The notes under the pieces are model-generated. The model was not told where the DNA came from, did not search any database, and was given only the letters and a program-made list of their open reading frames with translations. Of a DNA stretch of 64,000 nucleotides, positions 23,965 through 36,115 are shown piece by piece. This DNA comes from Torreya grandis. Its lineage: Eukaryota > Streptophyta > Pinopsida > Cupressales > Taxaceae. Position 1 is the first letter of the stretch. Each line of letters begins with the position of its first letter. Made by a program: the position numbers and the translations under genes. Where the stretch lies: NCBI GenBank assembly GCA_037957365.1, contig JARHVA010001472.1:1850001-1914000 (forward strand), given 5' to 3'.

Positions 23965-25780
23965 TTTTGGTGTTGTCTTTTAACAATCAGCTTTTGGAGG
24001 CATCTATCAAAGCATCAATGGAGACTCCGAAGATACATCAACTAGTCAAGTAGCCCAGGTTTCCTTTTGAATATTGTTGTGAATATATTTCTTTGTGTTC
24101 TTGCTTTCAATGAGGTTTCATGGCTAATTTTGGTGTTTAGATTTGTCTTAGACAAGTTGGTGAGACATTTCAAGCTTGTGTCATTCCCTATCAATAAGAG
24201 CAAGTTCTTAATCATCTCTATCATGAAGTATACTAGCTTCAACATGAAGTGTATCAACCCATTCACGAAGCATATTAGTCTTATATCTAGCCTTCTCAAT
24301 ATCTTGTTTCTCCTAGTCAACCTAGCCACGTCCCAAGTTAATCCATTTTTACCTTTAAGAAAATACTCTTAGGTTATGAGAGGTATATGTTGGATCTTGA
24401 CAAAAAAAGGGGATGTGGTCAAGAGGTTCCTATTCATATTATTCTTAAGGTGAGAGATGCATTAGAGCTGGTCAAAAGAGAGTGGGTGCCTATTGAGAGA
24501 GTCAATTGGCAAAGGTTCACAAGTGAGATGCTAGATGTGAGTGGCTTGGTTTCTTCCTTAGAGATTAAGCTAAGAATTCATGAAAGATAGCCTCACCAAA
24601 CCTATAAGCCTTCATATCCACTTCCCCAAGATTTCTATCAGTCCTATTTGACACCTATTCATGAGCCTAATCAAGCTTACCAAACTCATCCTTTTCCCCA
24701 TCAGTTTGAAGAGAAAGTTGAGAAGAGAAACCTTGCATTTAAAGCTAGTCTTAATAGGCACATTGAGTTGTCTAATATGCATATGCAATAGTCCATGTTA
24801 GCAGCAAAGGAATTGGATTTCAAGTCTTCATTTCCCTCTCACATTGCATCCCCATCTCAAGGAGTGACCCCTAGATATGAGATTTCAAGTTAGAGACAAG
24901 GTGGAGACTCCAAACCTAAGGAGATTTCAAGTTCTTTAAACACTTCACATGCTCCTCAAATTAAATCACCACCTCAAGAGAAAAATCTTAATCCTAATAT
25001 CTTAATCTGGAGTAAGATAGTGGAATCATGGGGAAAGAAAGAAGATAAAAGCATTGATAAAGAGTGTGAAGTTGAGAATGAAGTTAATCCTTTGTAAGTC
25101 CCTCCCACCCTTCCTCAAGAAGCTTCTTATGTTCCATGACAGCCCTCTTGTATTCCTTATGCTCATGATGATTTCTATGAACTTCAATAATGACTTTTCC
25201 AAAGAACCTAGCCAAGCAAATTGAAGAGTTAGAGTCAAGGGTGAAATTTCTAAGTCAAGGTGTGATGGAAGGTTTAGAGCCCAAAGAAGATCTTATGCCT
25301 AAACACACCCCATATACCCCTCCTCAAGAAAGTGTTTAAGCTAAATCAGATGTGGATGAAGTGATTGTCAACTGGAAGGAAGAAAACTAAGCCATTTTAG
25401 CCCAAGGTCTGCCTCCCCTTCCCCAAGAATACCCAAAAGAACCTCTTACTTTTCATTCTTAGCTTGATTTTGAGCTTTATGTTCCACCTCCAGCAACTAG
25501 TTCATTTTGTCCTCATCCCATCACCATTTACCTTAATGGACCTATGGTATGGAAACCTAGAGAAGAGTAGTTGGTTGAGAAAAAATTAGAACTCTTTCTT
25601 TAAGAAAGCCTACCTCCTTGGCAACCTCATTGGGCTAGGTCACATGATTTCAAGATGCCTAGTCTTGGCATAACCATGTTGGAGAAGGAGATGGAGGATC
25701 TTGTAACCCTTAAAGAAGACTCTACATCTGATCAAAAAGTTATGGATAATCATCTCAAGTATGAGAATGAATGAGCTATC
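23965..25780 (+). pseudogene. TE6 internal ORF of unknown function, N-terminal part
   Basis: A decayed but coding-like frame runs from about 23965 to about 25140 and shifts later. It starts with a Gln/Glu/Tyr/Pro-rich section (about 24200-24360), has the longest clean stretch at 24387-24590, and then a Pro/Ser/Glu-rich section. Stops at 24588-24590, near 24789, 24891, 25095 and 25137 break it. It ends where TE3 inserted at 25781 and continues at 44484. Position after the primer-binding site suggests a gag-like protein, but I recognise no capsid or Zn-knuckle motif. Confidence 0.5.
25776..25780. other. TE3 target-site duplication, left copy
   Basis: CTATC here and again at 44479-44483 flank TE3 exactly. 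Confidence 0.93.
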
Positions 25781-25937
25781 TGTTTGTTGAATATTTTGTT
25801 GATCAGCATACTGATAAACAAAATAGGTCTAATCAGCCAAAGTAAGAAGATTAGTCATCCAAATGTGTAGGTTTACCACATCAGAAGGGGACTGATCTCT
25901 CCTCTCATCAAGGGGAGGTTCCCTATAGATAGGCTAC

Positions 25938-25970
<33 letters not shown>

Positions 25971-28541
25971 AAATAATACTCAAGGGTAGGACAAACCATC
26001 CATCTCTCTTTCTTCAAAGATGATGTGTGCGGATCAAAGGAGAAACTCAAGGAAAATGACAGAAAGCACTCCTCTTCTTTCAAAAGTACTATTCAGCAAG
26101 CCACAAGAATACTCCAGGTAGTAACAGTAAAATGTAACAAAAGATTTAATAACCAGCAAATCTAAATGCAACACAAAGTCTACGCCTGAATTACTCAAGA
26201 GTAAGATATGAAGGACAATGAGGGCACAAAGTTGTCCCAAGGTTCTTTACACAGAAATGAAAAGAAAACACACTAAAATCAATTATAGGGGCACAATGTC
26301 TCTCCACAGTTGACTCTTCAGGACACCTTCTTGACTGTTATCACTAATTCTGCTTATTGAATTAAAGGAACAGAAGATATATTAAGGAAAAAGACATAAG
26401 AATAGTTTCCTCAACAACAAAGATATTATAGCACAAAGACTGAAAAACCACTTGCTTTCTTATTCCAATAACAAAATATGATAAACAAACTAAGCTCAAA
26501 GTCTTAGAAGTGTCTTTATATTTGGGCAAAGTTTCATTCTAATTGTCAAAAAAAGATCTATTTACAATAGAAGAGAGTCCCTTATATAGCCTCTTCAAGA
26601 AGGACTGAGGAACAGTAACACATCATGTTGCGTTGGAATCTGTTAAGAAGACAGGGTAGAACTTAGGGGCATTTACCCATTTGATTTTATCAATGCAAAG
26701 AAACAAGTCACGCTATTGAAAGTTTGAAACTTTCAATGTCCACCTAGCGATCTGATCCTACCTTCATTGTTCCTCCTTTTCTGATTAATTGAATCAAGTC
26801 TTGGATTCAATTTGTTGTTTTGTTCCTTCCTCGCTTTATGCCGGTCTTGGCCTTGAAGTCTGTGAATGCATTTAGGTCTGTAGGTTCAAAGGATCAACGG
26901 CTATTTTATGAGCTTTAAAATTGACATTCACGCGCCCATCATTATGTTTTCAATGGCTAGTTCAATGTGTTAAATTTGACATCTTTGGGCATGTCACCCC
27001 TTGGTCCTTCTTCAACTTTCTTGTTTGGCACTTTTTTGGAAAGAAACTACCCTTTTAGGCCTTAAGAAATGACCCACATTTGGGTCAGGAAGATCCCCCC
27101 ACAAGGGTATCTAACCTTCGGGTGGTCTTCGGATGGCCTTCGGGCTTCTTTAGAGTCTCTCGCAACTTTTTCTTTAGTGGATTATTCATCGGGTTTTCCT
27201 GCAGACAATTCCCGCAGGTATTTTCCCAGGGCTTTCTCCATGGGCGAATTCCTACGAACAAAAAGTCCAGAGATAAATTCTTGCAGACAACAAGTCTGTG
27301 GAAATTTCCTGCAAACAAAAGTTCATGAAATCAATCACTTTGCCTTTGTTTCTTTGTAAATTTCTTCAGGCTTTCTGCCCGCAGCCACTTTCCTAAATTC
27401 CTTCAAACTTTTTGTCTGAAAGAATTCCTTCGGACAAAAAGTCTGAAGGAATTGCTTCTTGCCTTAGCCTTTCCTAAATTCCTTAAACAAAATCTGAAAG
27501 AATTACCTTTGCGGCCTTATTTGAAAATGACCCTTCCAAAGGGTAATTTTGTTGACCAAGTGCCATTCGCAAGGGCACTTTGTCCTTCGAGAGGCTCTTT
27601 CAACTTTTACATTGGATCGCTCCTTTGAACCAAGCTATTAAACCACTCTGTTGAACCAAGGCGTTGAACCGCTTGGTTGAACCAAACGTTGAACCAAGCT
27701 GATGAACCAAGCTTTGAACCATAATGGTTCAAGACAATGGTTCAAGTTGATGATTCAATTGAATGAACCAAGTCGATGAACCACTCCATTAAACCACAAG
27801 ATGTTGAACCGCTTCGTTGAACCAAGGCTTTGAACCAAAATGGTTCAAGCCAATGGTTCATTTGATTGAACTGAAGCGATGAACTAACCATTGAACCAAA
27901 AGATGTTGAACCAACCCTTGAACCAAGTTTTGGTTCAACGGTTCAAACAAAGCCTTGAACCAACTAACAAACCATTTGATTGAACCAAAGGATGAACCAA
28001 AATGTTGAAACAAAGCGGATGAACCAATTGAATTGAAAGTGTTGAACTGATTGAACCTTAAACTCTTTGAACCTTTGAACCAAAGTGGTTCAATGGTTCA
28101 AGCCTCTTTTTTGCTTGAATGCTTGCAGATAGAGGTTTTTGATTGAACCAAGGCACTGAACCAATCCTAAAAATGACCAAGTGTTAGAAATTGATTCTTT
28201 TGGTTGAACTCACCTACAGAAGCCTTTGAACCTATAGAAATGAACCTGCCTACAGCATCTATAGAAACCAAGTATGTAGTTTACTCTAACCTTGAAAGAG
28301 TTTGTAGATTTCAACCTATAAAGCCCATTAAACTTGGCCTACAGAGTCCGTAGATTTTTCTCTTCCTGCAGAGTCCATAGATTTAAGCCTGCAGAGTCCG
28401 TAGATTTTTGAGAAGCTTAAAAAATGAGGAATTTGAATGCCCAAGACAAATTTTGAAAAGGAAAGAGACAATTTTAGTTTGTAAGACTAAAATAGTTCAA
28501 ATGTTGTCTCAACAATGGGTGATATTTTTGGGGGGACAACA
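25781..28541 (-). repeat. TE3 3' LTR (left), 2761 bp
   Basis: It begins TGTTTGTTGAATATTTTG and ends GGGGGGACAACA in plus-strand reading; edges are fixed by the right copy and the target duplication. It contains a (TA)n(GA)n microsatellite at about 25941-25973, a string of short hairpins at about 27185-27453, a dense GGTTCAA/TTGAACC array at about 27625-28210 and a minisatellite at about 28335-28410. Confidence 0.93.
27625..28210. repeat. GGTTCAA/TTGAACC motif array in TE3 left LTR
   Basis: Dozens of copies of the 7-mer TTGAACC or its complement GGTTCAA occur at irregular 8-25 base spacing. Matching arrays occur at 43525-44130, 49600-50290 and 55480-56210 in the other LTRs of TE3 and TE4. Confidence 0.9.
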
Positions 28542-29055
28542 TCTGGCTCCAGTTGGGGAAATTTTGTTAATTGCAAAAAGAATTGAAAGGAGTAGAATCC
28601 AGAATCTCCAATGTATTCATGTATACCATTGGGCTATGGGGTCATGCTACCCAAAAATGAAAGGTATCAAAAAAGAAAACAAATAAAGCAAAACAGAATT
28701 AAAAACTATATAAATATACATATGTACAGATGGAATGATCTGATACTTCAAGAATTGAAGTATTTTAGATGCTACTTCTTGGGAGACAGTGAAAATAGTG
28801 CTCTATTCTGATAAACTAGCAAGAAGACATTTTTCCCTTAGAAACGGTGACGGGCAAATGGAGCTCTCCACCAAGAAACTGATTTTTTGCATCTTCCTGT
28901 TGACTCTTTCTTCTTCTTGCCCCATGGCAGGATGTGGTCTTCAATTTGAAAGCTATAACTCCTTGATGTCCCTACGAAGGGTTCCTTTGCCTAATTTTGG
29001 TTTGCATTAGCATGGTCCACCATCATAACTTGTAGTTCTATTGGTCCAGTCCAAC
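28542..29055 (-). pseudogene. TE3 post-aRNH region with integrase C-terminal remnant
   Basis: Minus-strand translation near 28870-28740 shows WWRAPFARHRF and a following AYQNR...LKYFNS segment. These align with the integrase C-terminal tail of TE4 (about 54930-55060), which has the family GPF block. The piece is separated from aRNH without any integrase core between them. The last 200 bases up to the LTR are non-coding and share a CCCCAACTGGAGC block with TE4. Confidence 0.6.
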
Positions 29056-29310
29056 ACATGATTGGATTGTCCATATCAAACTCCTGACAAATTATGAGCT
29101 TAGCATCTCCTTTGATATGAAGGAGTTTGATCTCTTCATCTTGAGTAATCTTCAATCCAAGCAACAGAGATTCACATCCAGCTATGTTGTTGGTGTTTCT
29201 GACTTGCAAATTATATGAAAAAAGAAAATCTCCTTGAGGAGATATCAACACAGTCCCAATTCTATCATTGGTGGAAGAATTGTTGTCATCATCAAAAGCT
29301 GATCTCTTAT
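29056..29310 (-). pseudogene. TE3 archaeal-type RNase H domain
   Basis: Minus-strand motifs are ISPQGDFLFSYNLQV, NTNNIAGCESLLLGLK and IKGDAKLII, which match the TE4 domain and, more distantly, TE1 aRNH. The Glu of the AEYEALxLGL block is kept but its context has changed (AGCESLLL). It is in the same open frame as the preceding protease-linker (29617 to 28991), so this part of the polyprotein is unusually intact. Confidence 0.75.
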
Positions 29311-29399
29311 CAGATTTCTCTTCATTAGAGATGGAAGATCCTTCGTTGTTTATACTGCACCCTACCAATTCTCCTAAAGTCTTGTTTGGATCAATTCCT

Positions 29400-29920
29400 G
29401 GATTGTCAGCTACAAGACTTTCATCTGTAGAAACATGAACATCCTCTGTGGTAAAGAAATAATTACCCCTATCTGAAGACTCAAACAAAATTTGTGCTGT
29501 AGGCGTTGATGTTTGGGTGACCACATATTTTGCCTCCTTTTCAGGGAGCAATCTCTTCATTACGCCTTGGACAGGGATCCTTGCCTCGAACAGGTCCATG
29601 TTTAGTTCTCTTCCCACATCCTTGCAGAAATTTCATCCAAGCAAAATGCCATAGGATGTGGGGACATCAGCCACCAAGACAGTCATCTTGATTCTCTTAT
29701 CTAGAAAGGCTACCAATGCAAATTGGGCATCTTTGATTTGCCCTAGTAATGGTACTTGCTTGTTCTCCATGGAAAAACATCTCCCAAATGTCTTGGTTAG
29801 TGTGAGACCTAGAGACTCATCTACTTTAGCAGGCATGACATTGTCAGATGCCTCAGAATCAATGATGCAATTGTTGAGCTGATAACCATTTATCAATAAG
29901 GAAACATAGAAAGGTTCTAT
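29400..29920 (-). pseudogene. TE3 aspartic protease domain
   Basis: The catalytic motif reads DSEA at about 29856-29867 where TE4 has DSGA, so the conserved Gly is mutated to Glu. Downstream LGLTLTKTFGRCFSMENK and ISVLVADVPTSYGILLG-type sequence is shared almost word for word with TE4. One stop after the ILLG segment (29633) splits the frame into 29633-30271 and 28991-29617. Confidence 0.85.
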
Positions 29921-31560
29921 TTTCCCTAGGGTAGCTGGAGGAGTAATGACAAGATTATTTGGAATGGGCATGTTCTTTGGGGAATTAGGAATTATTTTTC
30001 TAACCTCTTGTCTTACAGGGATGGTTTGGTTCTTGACACATTGGACCAACCTATCCAATTGATCAAGATTGGATTGCAAATATTCAAATTTAGACATTTG
30101 TATTTTGGTCTTTTTGACATGATCAATTATGTCAAATGGCTGAATCAGGCTAGGAATAGAAGAAAGCACTTCAACCTTTTGGGTTTTAGGAGGGATGGGA
30201 GGAGGGCTGGTTTGTGAAATGGGAGTAGAAGGTGAAGGTGAAATTGATGTACTTACATTTTTGGTGATCACCGGATCCTTTGACTGAAAAAGAAGAGGGG
30301 TTCAACGCTTAGTAATCGTAACTGTTGGTTGAGGTTGCTCCTTTGTCTTCCCTTTATCAGCTTACTCGACTGATTGGTTCTTGGACCTAGTAAACACTGC
30401 ATATGATCCATCAAAAGCTTCTCCTTTGCTTCTGGGTTCATCCTAGTAGTTTAGGAAACCAATGTGGGAGTCACCAACTGATTCTTCTTGATCCTCTGTG
30501 AAGATATCAATGTCATTTTCTTGAGTCAATTCAGGCTAAAAAGAGAACTCTAAATCAGTTTCAAGATATCCCATTGCTAAATTGATTGGAGGAGCTTCCA
30601 GGGCAAGTTTCCCTTGTGGGGGAGGAAGGCAATTTTGTTGCCCTTGATTTTTGGCAGCATTGCCCTAATATGACTATTTTGGGAATGTCCTTCTGTATGA
30701 AGTAGAAGACATTCTTTGAGCCATTTGCTTTTTGAGAGCAAGCAGCTCATTTGCCAATTTTTACACCATTGGATCTGTGGTGCCTATAGATGCATATTTA
30801 GAAGATGATGAAGCTCTATTTCTATTTGGATCTCTTCTTATCTTCCCTACTAAGATGAGATCATCTTCTACCTCAGTGGCCAAAAGTTGAGCTGCAGCAA
30901 GATCTATTTGACTAGCACATCTCAAGAGAAAATTTACTTCAGGTAGTTGAGAATTAATGAAAAAGCATTTGAGATTCTCAACTGTAGGTCGAGCAATTAC
31001 AGGAATTATGTTCCTCAATTTGTCAAATTTAGCTATGAAATCCCTCACAGGCTCATGAGGCTCTTTCTTCATCTGTGTAAGTTGAGCCAAAAGTGTATGT
31101 GCATCTTCTACAGGTTTGAATCTGGGTTCAAACTTAGCTTTGAGAGTATTCTAATCAGTCACTGACCGAACCTGTAGATGATAAAACCAATCTGCAGTAG
31201 CACCTTGCAGTGTCTCCATAAAAAGCTTGACTGCTACATCTTCAAATTCTACTCCGATTACTCCACAAGTTATGTTGAAGGCTACAGTGTGTTCATCAGG
31301 ATGAACTTTTCCATCACCATAGAATTTGAAAAAATTCTTCCTTGAATTGCGTGGAAGCTCATGTAGAGGTGGAGTAAGATTAAGAGGACCAAAAGCATTA
31401 CCCCAGGGGCCTTAAACTGCCATTGTAGGATTATGAAAAGGAGGGATAACAAATTTCAGAGGGGTAATTATTGGAAAAGCTTTATCAACAACAAAAGTAG
31501 ATACTTCATCTGGCAATGGAGATCTAACTCTAGTAGGAGAAAAGCTCTTGGTTTGTTAGA
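29921..31560 (-). pseudogene. gag: TE3 gag pseudogene
   Basis: The best part is 30761-31090 (minus): LAQLTQMKKEPHEPVRDF and FFINSQLPEV, which form the retrotransposon gag core also found in TE4 at 52460-52620. Upstream sequence towards 31560 is similar to TE4 but full of stops. Downstream, a Pro/Ser/Gln-rich linker leads into the protease in the same frame. No Zn knuckle is visible. Confidence 0.85.
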
Positions 31561-31795
31561 GATGAGATGGTGAAAGAAATAGATCAAAATCACTTTGTTG
31601 TATCAACTCAAATATAGGGTCAACGATACCTTTAGCCCTTTGGCTTCATGTATACCTTGAATCTCTCAGATTGTGAAACAAAAATGGAAAATAATTGACC
31701 TTGCTTCAGTTAAAGCTTAAGGCTTTAAATTGTGCGTTCTTTCCCAGTTAGTGTGGAGGTGAATGGATAGATTATAAATAGATAATGGATTTTAT

Positions 31796-31814
31796 ATCCC
31801 CAGAGGAGTCACCA
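31796..31814 (-). other. TE3 primer-binding site (second tRNA-Arg type)
   Basis: Minus-strand TGGTGACTCCTCTGGGGAT lies five bases inside the 5' LTR. It matches the complement of a plant tRNA-Arg ending in GGAGTCGCCA with two differences, one a CpG-to-TpG change. Confidence 0.75.
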
Positions 31815-31819
31815 AAAAT

Positions 31820-31895
31820 TGTTGGTTGAATATTTTGTCGATCAGCGTACTGATAAACAAAATAGGTATGATCAACCAAAGTAGGAAGATTAGTC
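31820..31895 (-). repeat. TE3 5' LTR, fragment inside of TE2
   Basis: The last 76 bases of the 5' LTR. TE2 separates this from the rest at 41772. It aligns with 25781-25856. Confidence 0.92.
31891..31895. other. TE2 target-site duplication, left copy
   Basis: TAGTC here and at 41772-41776. The uninterrupted sequence at 25852-25860 in the other TE3 LTR confirms a single TAGTC before insertion. Confidence 0.95.
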
Positions 31896-33315
31896 TGTTT
31901 CTATACGATTTTCGCTTTCACATTCAAAAAAAGAATTGAGAAACTAAGAAAAATGGTCTAAGGCTTGTATGTATCTGGATGAAGTCATGCACACCATTAT
32001 CCAGACATCGTGAGAACTCCTCTTTAGTTGTGGAGGATGACACTTGCAAAAGAAAGAAACTAAGACAAGGAAGGCATTAGATGAGGAGATGGTGGGTTGC
32101 CAAGTAAAAGCTTAATCCCAGAAGTAAAAGCTTGAGGGGTGTCAACCCACTAATTGATAAAAATAATGTTTGATAAAAGGCAGAATGATAAAAGACTGAA
32201 ATGATTGAAGACTGAAAAGGAAATGGAAGTAAATGCTTATCTGAATGTTGTTGTCAGCCTGGTCACAGTCGCCAACGTCGATGGTCTTATCGACGTCGAT
32301 TAGTCAAGGTCTGTCGATGCTGGTTAGTCTACCAACGTCGGTGGGGGCAGTGGTCTCTACGGCCGGCATCGAAAGGGGCAGTAGTCTGTGGACGAGGTCT
32401 GGATGAGTTTTTGGTCTGTGGACGGCTCTGAGAAAGGCTATAGGTCTAGTTGAATGGTCTGGGGGTCTGGGTCTGAGGGTCTGGTTGAATGCTCTATACA
32501 AGGTCTTTGCAGGTAGAAAGAATGGTCTGAAAGAGGGACCAAACAGAAGACAGAGGCAACAGGGAGACAGAGAGATAAGGATTCAGGTCTAGTCTATAGC
32601 GTGGCTTAGAAGCAATAAATAGAAGTTGATTACAGAGACATTCTAAGCTATTGAAAATGACATAATAGAAGAGTACTTACCTCTTGCCTGCTGAAGAAGA
32701 AGTGTAGGAGCCCAGGTTGCTGATGTACCTATTGTTGATGCAGAAGATTGTTGCAAGGTGAGGCTCCTGATACCTATTGTGCTTGCTGGTGTAAAAGCTT
32801 GCTGTGTGTACCTAAGAGAGAGAGTGAGAGGTCTGGTAGAAAGATTGCCCGATTGATTGATCAGAGTGTAAGATTCCAGAGTCGGATGAAGAGCAGGGGT
32901 GAAGGGAGGATAACAGACGCAGAAAACTATGATGAAAGAAACTGACACTGGCAATACCACCAACGTCGATCGATAGTTGATCGACATTAGCGGTTGGAAG
33001 GCAGGAAAAAGGCTAAAAATAGCCTTTCATCCATTTTCCCAACTGCCAGGTTCAAGTGGCGGGGTAAGAAACGATCGAGAGGGGTTAAATGGGTGTGAGG
33101 ATGAGGAATAGGTCATAAATGGGTCATGGGGGGATGAAGGGAATCCAAAGAAGGGCATCTGAGGGTGGTGAGGTGGCAAGGGAGAGAGAATTATTAACAT
33201 AAAATAAGATAATTATTTCAAATTAACAAGACATGGGTTAGGAGTGGTTAAGTGGACCAAAGAGGACTAAGGGGGGAGAAAGGACCAAGGGGTAGACACG
33301 ATTTTGGTGTTTACA
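31896..33315 (-). repeat. TE2 3' LTR (left), 1420 bp
   Basis: Near-identical to 40350-41771. Most differences are C-to-T or G-to-A with this copy carrying the T or A, as expected for decay of methylated cytosines. The hairpin is at 32092-32150. Confidence 0.95.
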
Positions 33316-33332
33316 TTTGCCTCTTTTTGTCT
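33316..33332 (-). other. TE2 polypurine tract region
   Basis: The minus strand reads AGACAAAAAGAGGCAAA just before the 3' LTR, the counterpart of the TE1 tract at 14104-14116. Confidence 0.7.
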
Positions 33333-35400
33333 TGTTGGTTGCTCTGGACGAACTGCAAGACAAAAATAGGAGTTGATTGCCCCAGGTGGAGGATAAGATA
33401 AATTTCGTCTTGTTGGTTGTTCAAGTGAACTGCAAGACAAAAATAGGAGGGTTGGTTGCCCCAATTATGGATGAGGTATTCCCCCTCAAAGCGAGAGTTG
33501 AGGGAAGGGAACCTGAAATTAGGTGCCGATTTGACAGAGAGTGGATGAAAAAAGGTGAAAGTGTGAGTGAAAATGCTGCAATAGTCGTGATTGCACGTAT
33601 ACCACTTCACGAGGTGGTCAGGTTAAATTATCGCAGGTCGAGGGTCGAGGAGTGCCAAAATTGAAATAACCGAGCCCCAGCATTTGGTCATAACTAATCA
33701 GGTTATTCAATCTAAGCTAAAGCTCCAATGGTCATCGTGTTCCAAGTATCCCAGGCTCAGGAAGTGCTTCCAAAAACATGAAAATGTCACAAGTAGTGGG
33801 GATCAACCAGCTTGCAATCTTATACTTGTGAGGGTCAAAAATAGTCTGTGCATAATTTTGCTAACCAATCGTGGGGTAGCATACATGCAAAAACAACCAA
33901 GGCGAAGTCATCTTGGAAGTGGTCAGAGTCTGAAGAGATAGTCGTGATCTCTCTGGTCAATGGTTGAGGCAGGCCGAGATAGATAGCTGGTCGAATGAAT
34001 GGATGGATGAAAGAAAAAGTGTGGCTGAGCTAACCTCAGAAGACGTCGTGTGATCTGAGTGTTGCCTAAATAGCCCCTGTGGTTAGGGCCTCAGGCTAAT
34101 GTAGTTCTCCCCAAAGGGAGGAAGGGTCAAAGTGGTCGATGATCTTAGACGAGGTCAAGGCATGGATTGGTTTTGGTCGAGGTCAAGGTCATGGTCAAAG
34201 AAAAGAAGGTTTGTCCATCAGAGAGACGAACAAACAGAGGTGGTCGAGCTAACCCTAGAGGATGTCGTGTCATCTGAGTGCTGCCTACATAGCCCTGATC
34301 TTAGGGCCTCAGACTAATGTAGTTCAGACTAGGAGTCAAAGGGGTCGATGATTGGTTTTTTCATGTGTTGAAATGATGAGGAGAAAGAAGATGTTACAGC
34401 ATTTTCCAAATGGTGTATTTTGTAACATTGGTCGAGGGTCTTTTATCCCTAGCAATTTTTCATATTCGTGATGGATGCATGCTAAAAATGAATTGAGGTC
34501 TATTTATGCTTCAGCAAATAATGGTTTATGCTTAACATAAATTGTGTCTGGTCGATAGTTTCCATGTGTATTGGTTTCCATAGAAACTATGCGAAATGGA
34601 CTATGATGATGTATGATGTCATGTTGTTGGTCTGAAAATATTGGGTTGGCTTGGTTGGGGTAGAAAAAGGTTTGGTTGAATGTGACCAAAGTGTAAAAAA
34701 TAAGTGAAAGGCGAATTGCTCTTTCATTGACAAGGACCAAAATGAGAGCATAAATAGGGGTTGTTAGAACAAAAGCCCTGTTTATGCATCACGTCATTGA
34801 CCAGTGGTTGATGTTAGAGAAGTAGTCGAATCACTTGACGTTTAGCGAGCTCGAAGTCCCTTGAGTAAGTTGGGGTGATAGGTTGGATATATGATATGAG
34901 AGGATGGGGTAACCCTTTTGTGGCAGGAAGAACCTTGCCCCTTTTATAGGTGACCCAAGAACGACTATAGGCATGTCCATGACTTTAATAGCTTATCAGT
35001 CTTTTTTTTTTTTGGTGGTGGATTGATCAATGCGGGAAGTCCACGTAGGGATGTTGTTTTGCTTGGTGGTCATATATGTGAAGCTGATCGATGCGGGAAG
35101 CTTCAAAAAGAGTGTTATTTGTAGCAATATTTAGTCATAGCCATCCTTCGAGGGAATGGTCTATATTTTTGCTTTGCATGCTTTTGATATGACTTTGGCC
35201 TAGCTGTCTTTCAAGGGAGCAGTCTAGTTATACAGTAATTATGTAGCTGTCCTTCGAGGGAGCAGTCTTCGATATGATAGGTATCCCATTTTTGATATGT
35301 TTTTGCTGACTAAAGTTTAGCCATGGACGAGCCTCTAGAGGTTTAAGGGTTCCCTTTTATTAGGACAAAGCATTACTACTTGACAAAAAGGGTTGATGAA
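33333..35400 (-). other. TE2 3' region
   Basis: This aligns with TE1 8740-10320 and 13541-14103, but lacks the 3.2-kb PMD segment between them. It carries two copies of the tandem repeat (about 34020-34330), the TATA box (about 34940-34958) and three CCTTCGAGGGAGCAGTC-type repeats (35140-35265). No conserved protein frame is evident. Confidence 0.85.
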
Positions 35401-35439
35401 TGTTGGGAAAACAGGGTTGAAAGGAATGAGGAATGACAA

Positions 35440-35640
35440 TGACAGGGGGTTGCTCAAGGGACGAGCTCAAGTAAAACGTCAAGTGATCGAGTACTCAACT
35501 AACAGTAGAATGGTCGAAGATGCAAGGCATAAAAAGGGGCTTAGGTTCTGATAAGTCCCTGGGCCATGATTGTGCGTTATGATAAGGTCTGAGTCAATTA
35601 GGAGTGGACTTGCCCCATTTGCCTCTTCAAGATTGGTCAC
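35440..35640 (-). pseudogene. TE2 integrase C-terminal remnant
   Basis: Minus-strand sequence aligns base for base with TE1 8521-8720, the end of the integrase, including the block around TE1 8545-8600. Only this tail of pol remains, so the deletion breakpoint lies at about TE1 position 8520. Confidence 0.8.
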
Positions 35641-35679
35641 GTGTTGATTGATGTTGATTCGTTGATGATTAAGAGGTTG

Positions 35680-36115
35680 GGTTGAATGTTTGGTCGAAGA
35701 TTGATCGAGGTCATGATTGATGATTGGTTAGTGTCTGGTTGATGGTCTGGTCGATGGTCTGGTCATGGTCAATGTCTGGGTGAATGTTTGGTCAATGTCT
35801 TGGTCAAGATTTGGTTGAGGTCTTGGTCAATGTCATGATCGAGGTCTAGTTGGGGTCTGGATTGATGATTGGTCGATGTCTAGTTGATGTGTGGTCGAGG
35901 TCAAGATTTTAAGGTTGGTTGAATGGTTGGTCAAGATTTGGTTGAGATTGGTATTTGGTCAATGATTGGATGAACAATTGATCAAGGTTAGGGTTGATGT
36001 TTGGTCAAAGTCGGGTCGATGCTTGGTTGAGGCCTAGTCGAGGTTTAGGATTAAAAGAGTGATTGATGTTTGGTCGAGACTGGGTTGAAGGGTTGGTCGA
36101 GGCTTGGATGAATGT
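35680..36115. repeat. GGTCGA/GTCTGGTTGATG-type simple repeat array replacing pol
   Basis: About 430 bases of degenerate repeats of the kind GGTCGAGGTC and TGGTCGATGTCT. Related GACC-rich runs occur inside the TE1 3' tandem repeats (for example 9935-9975 and 10140-10175), from which the array may have been copied. Confidence 0.85.

Noticed and set aside
25941..25973. (TA)n(GA)n microsatellite as a functional origin
   Set aside because: A simple repeat present in both TE3 LTRs; a TATA-like role on the minus strand is the most that can be suggested.
27625..28210. Regular TTGAACC repeats as a CRISPR array or satellite
   Set aside because: The spacing is irregular, the motif is on both strands, there are no uniform spacers, and the DNA is plant LTR.
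27625..28210. GGTTCAA runs as tRNA genes or tRNA fragments
   Set aside because: No A box, acceptor stem or cloverleaf could be drawn around any of them.
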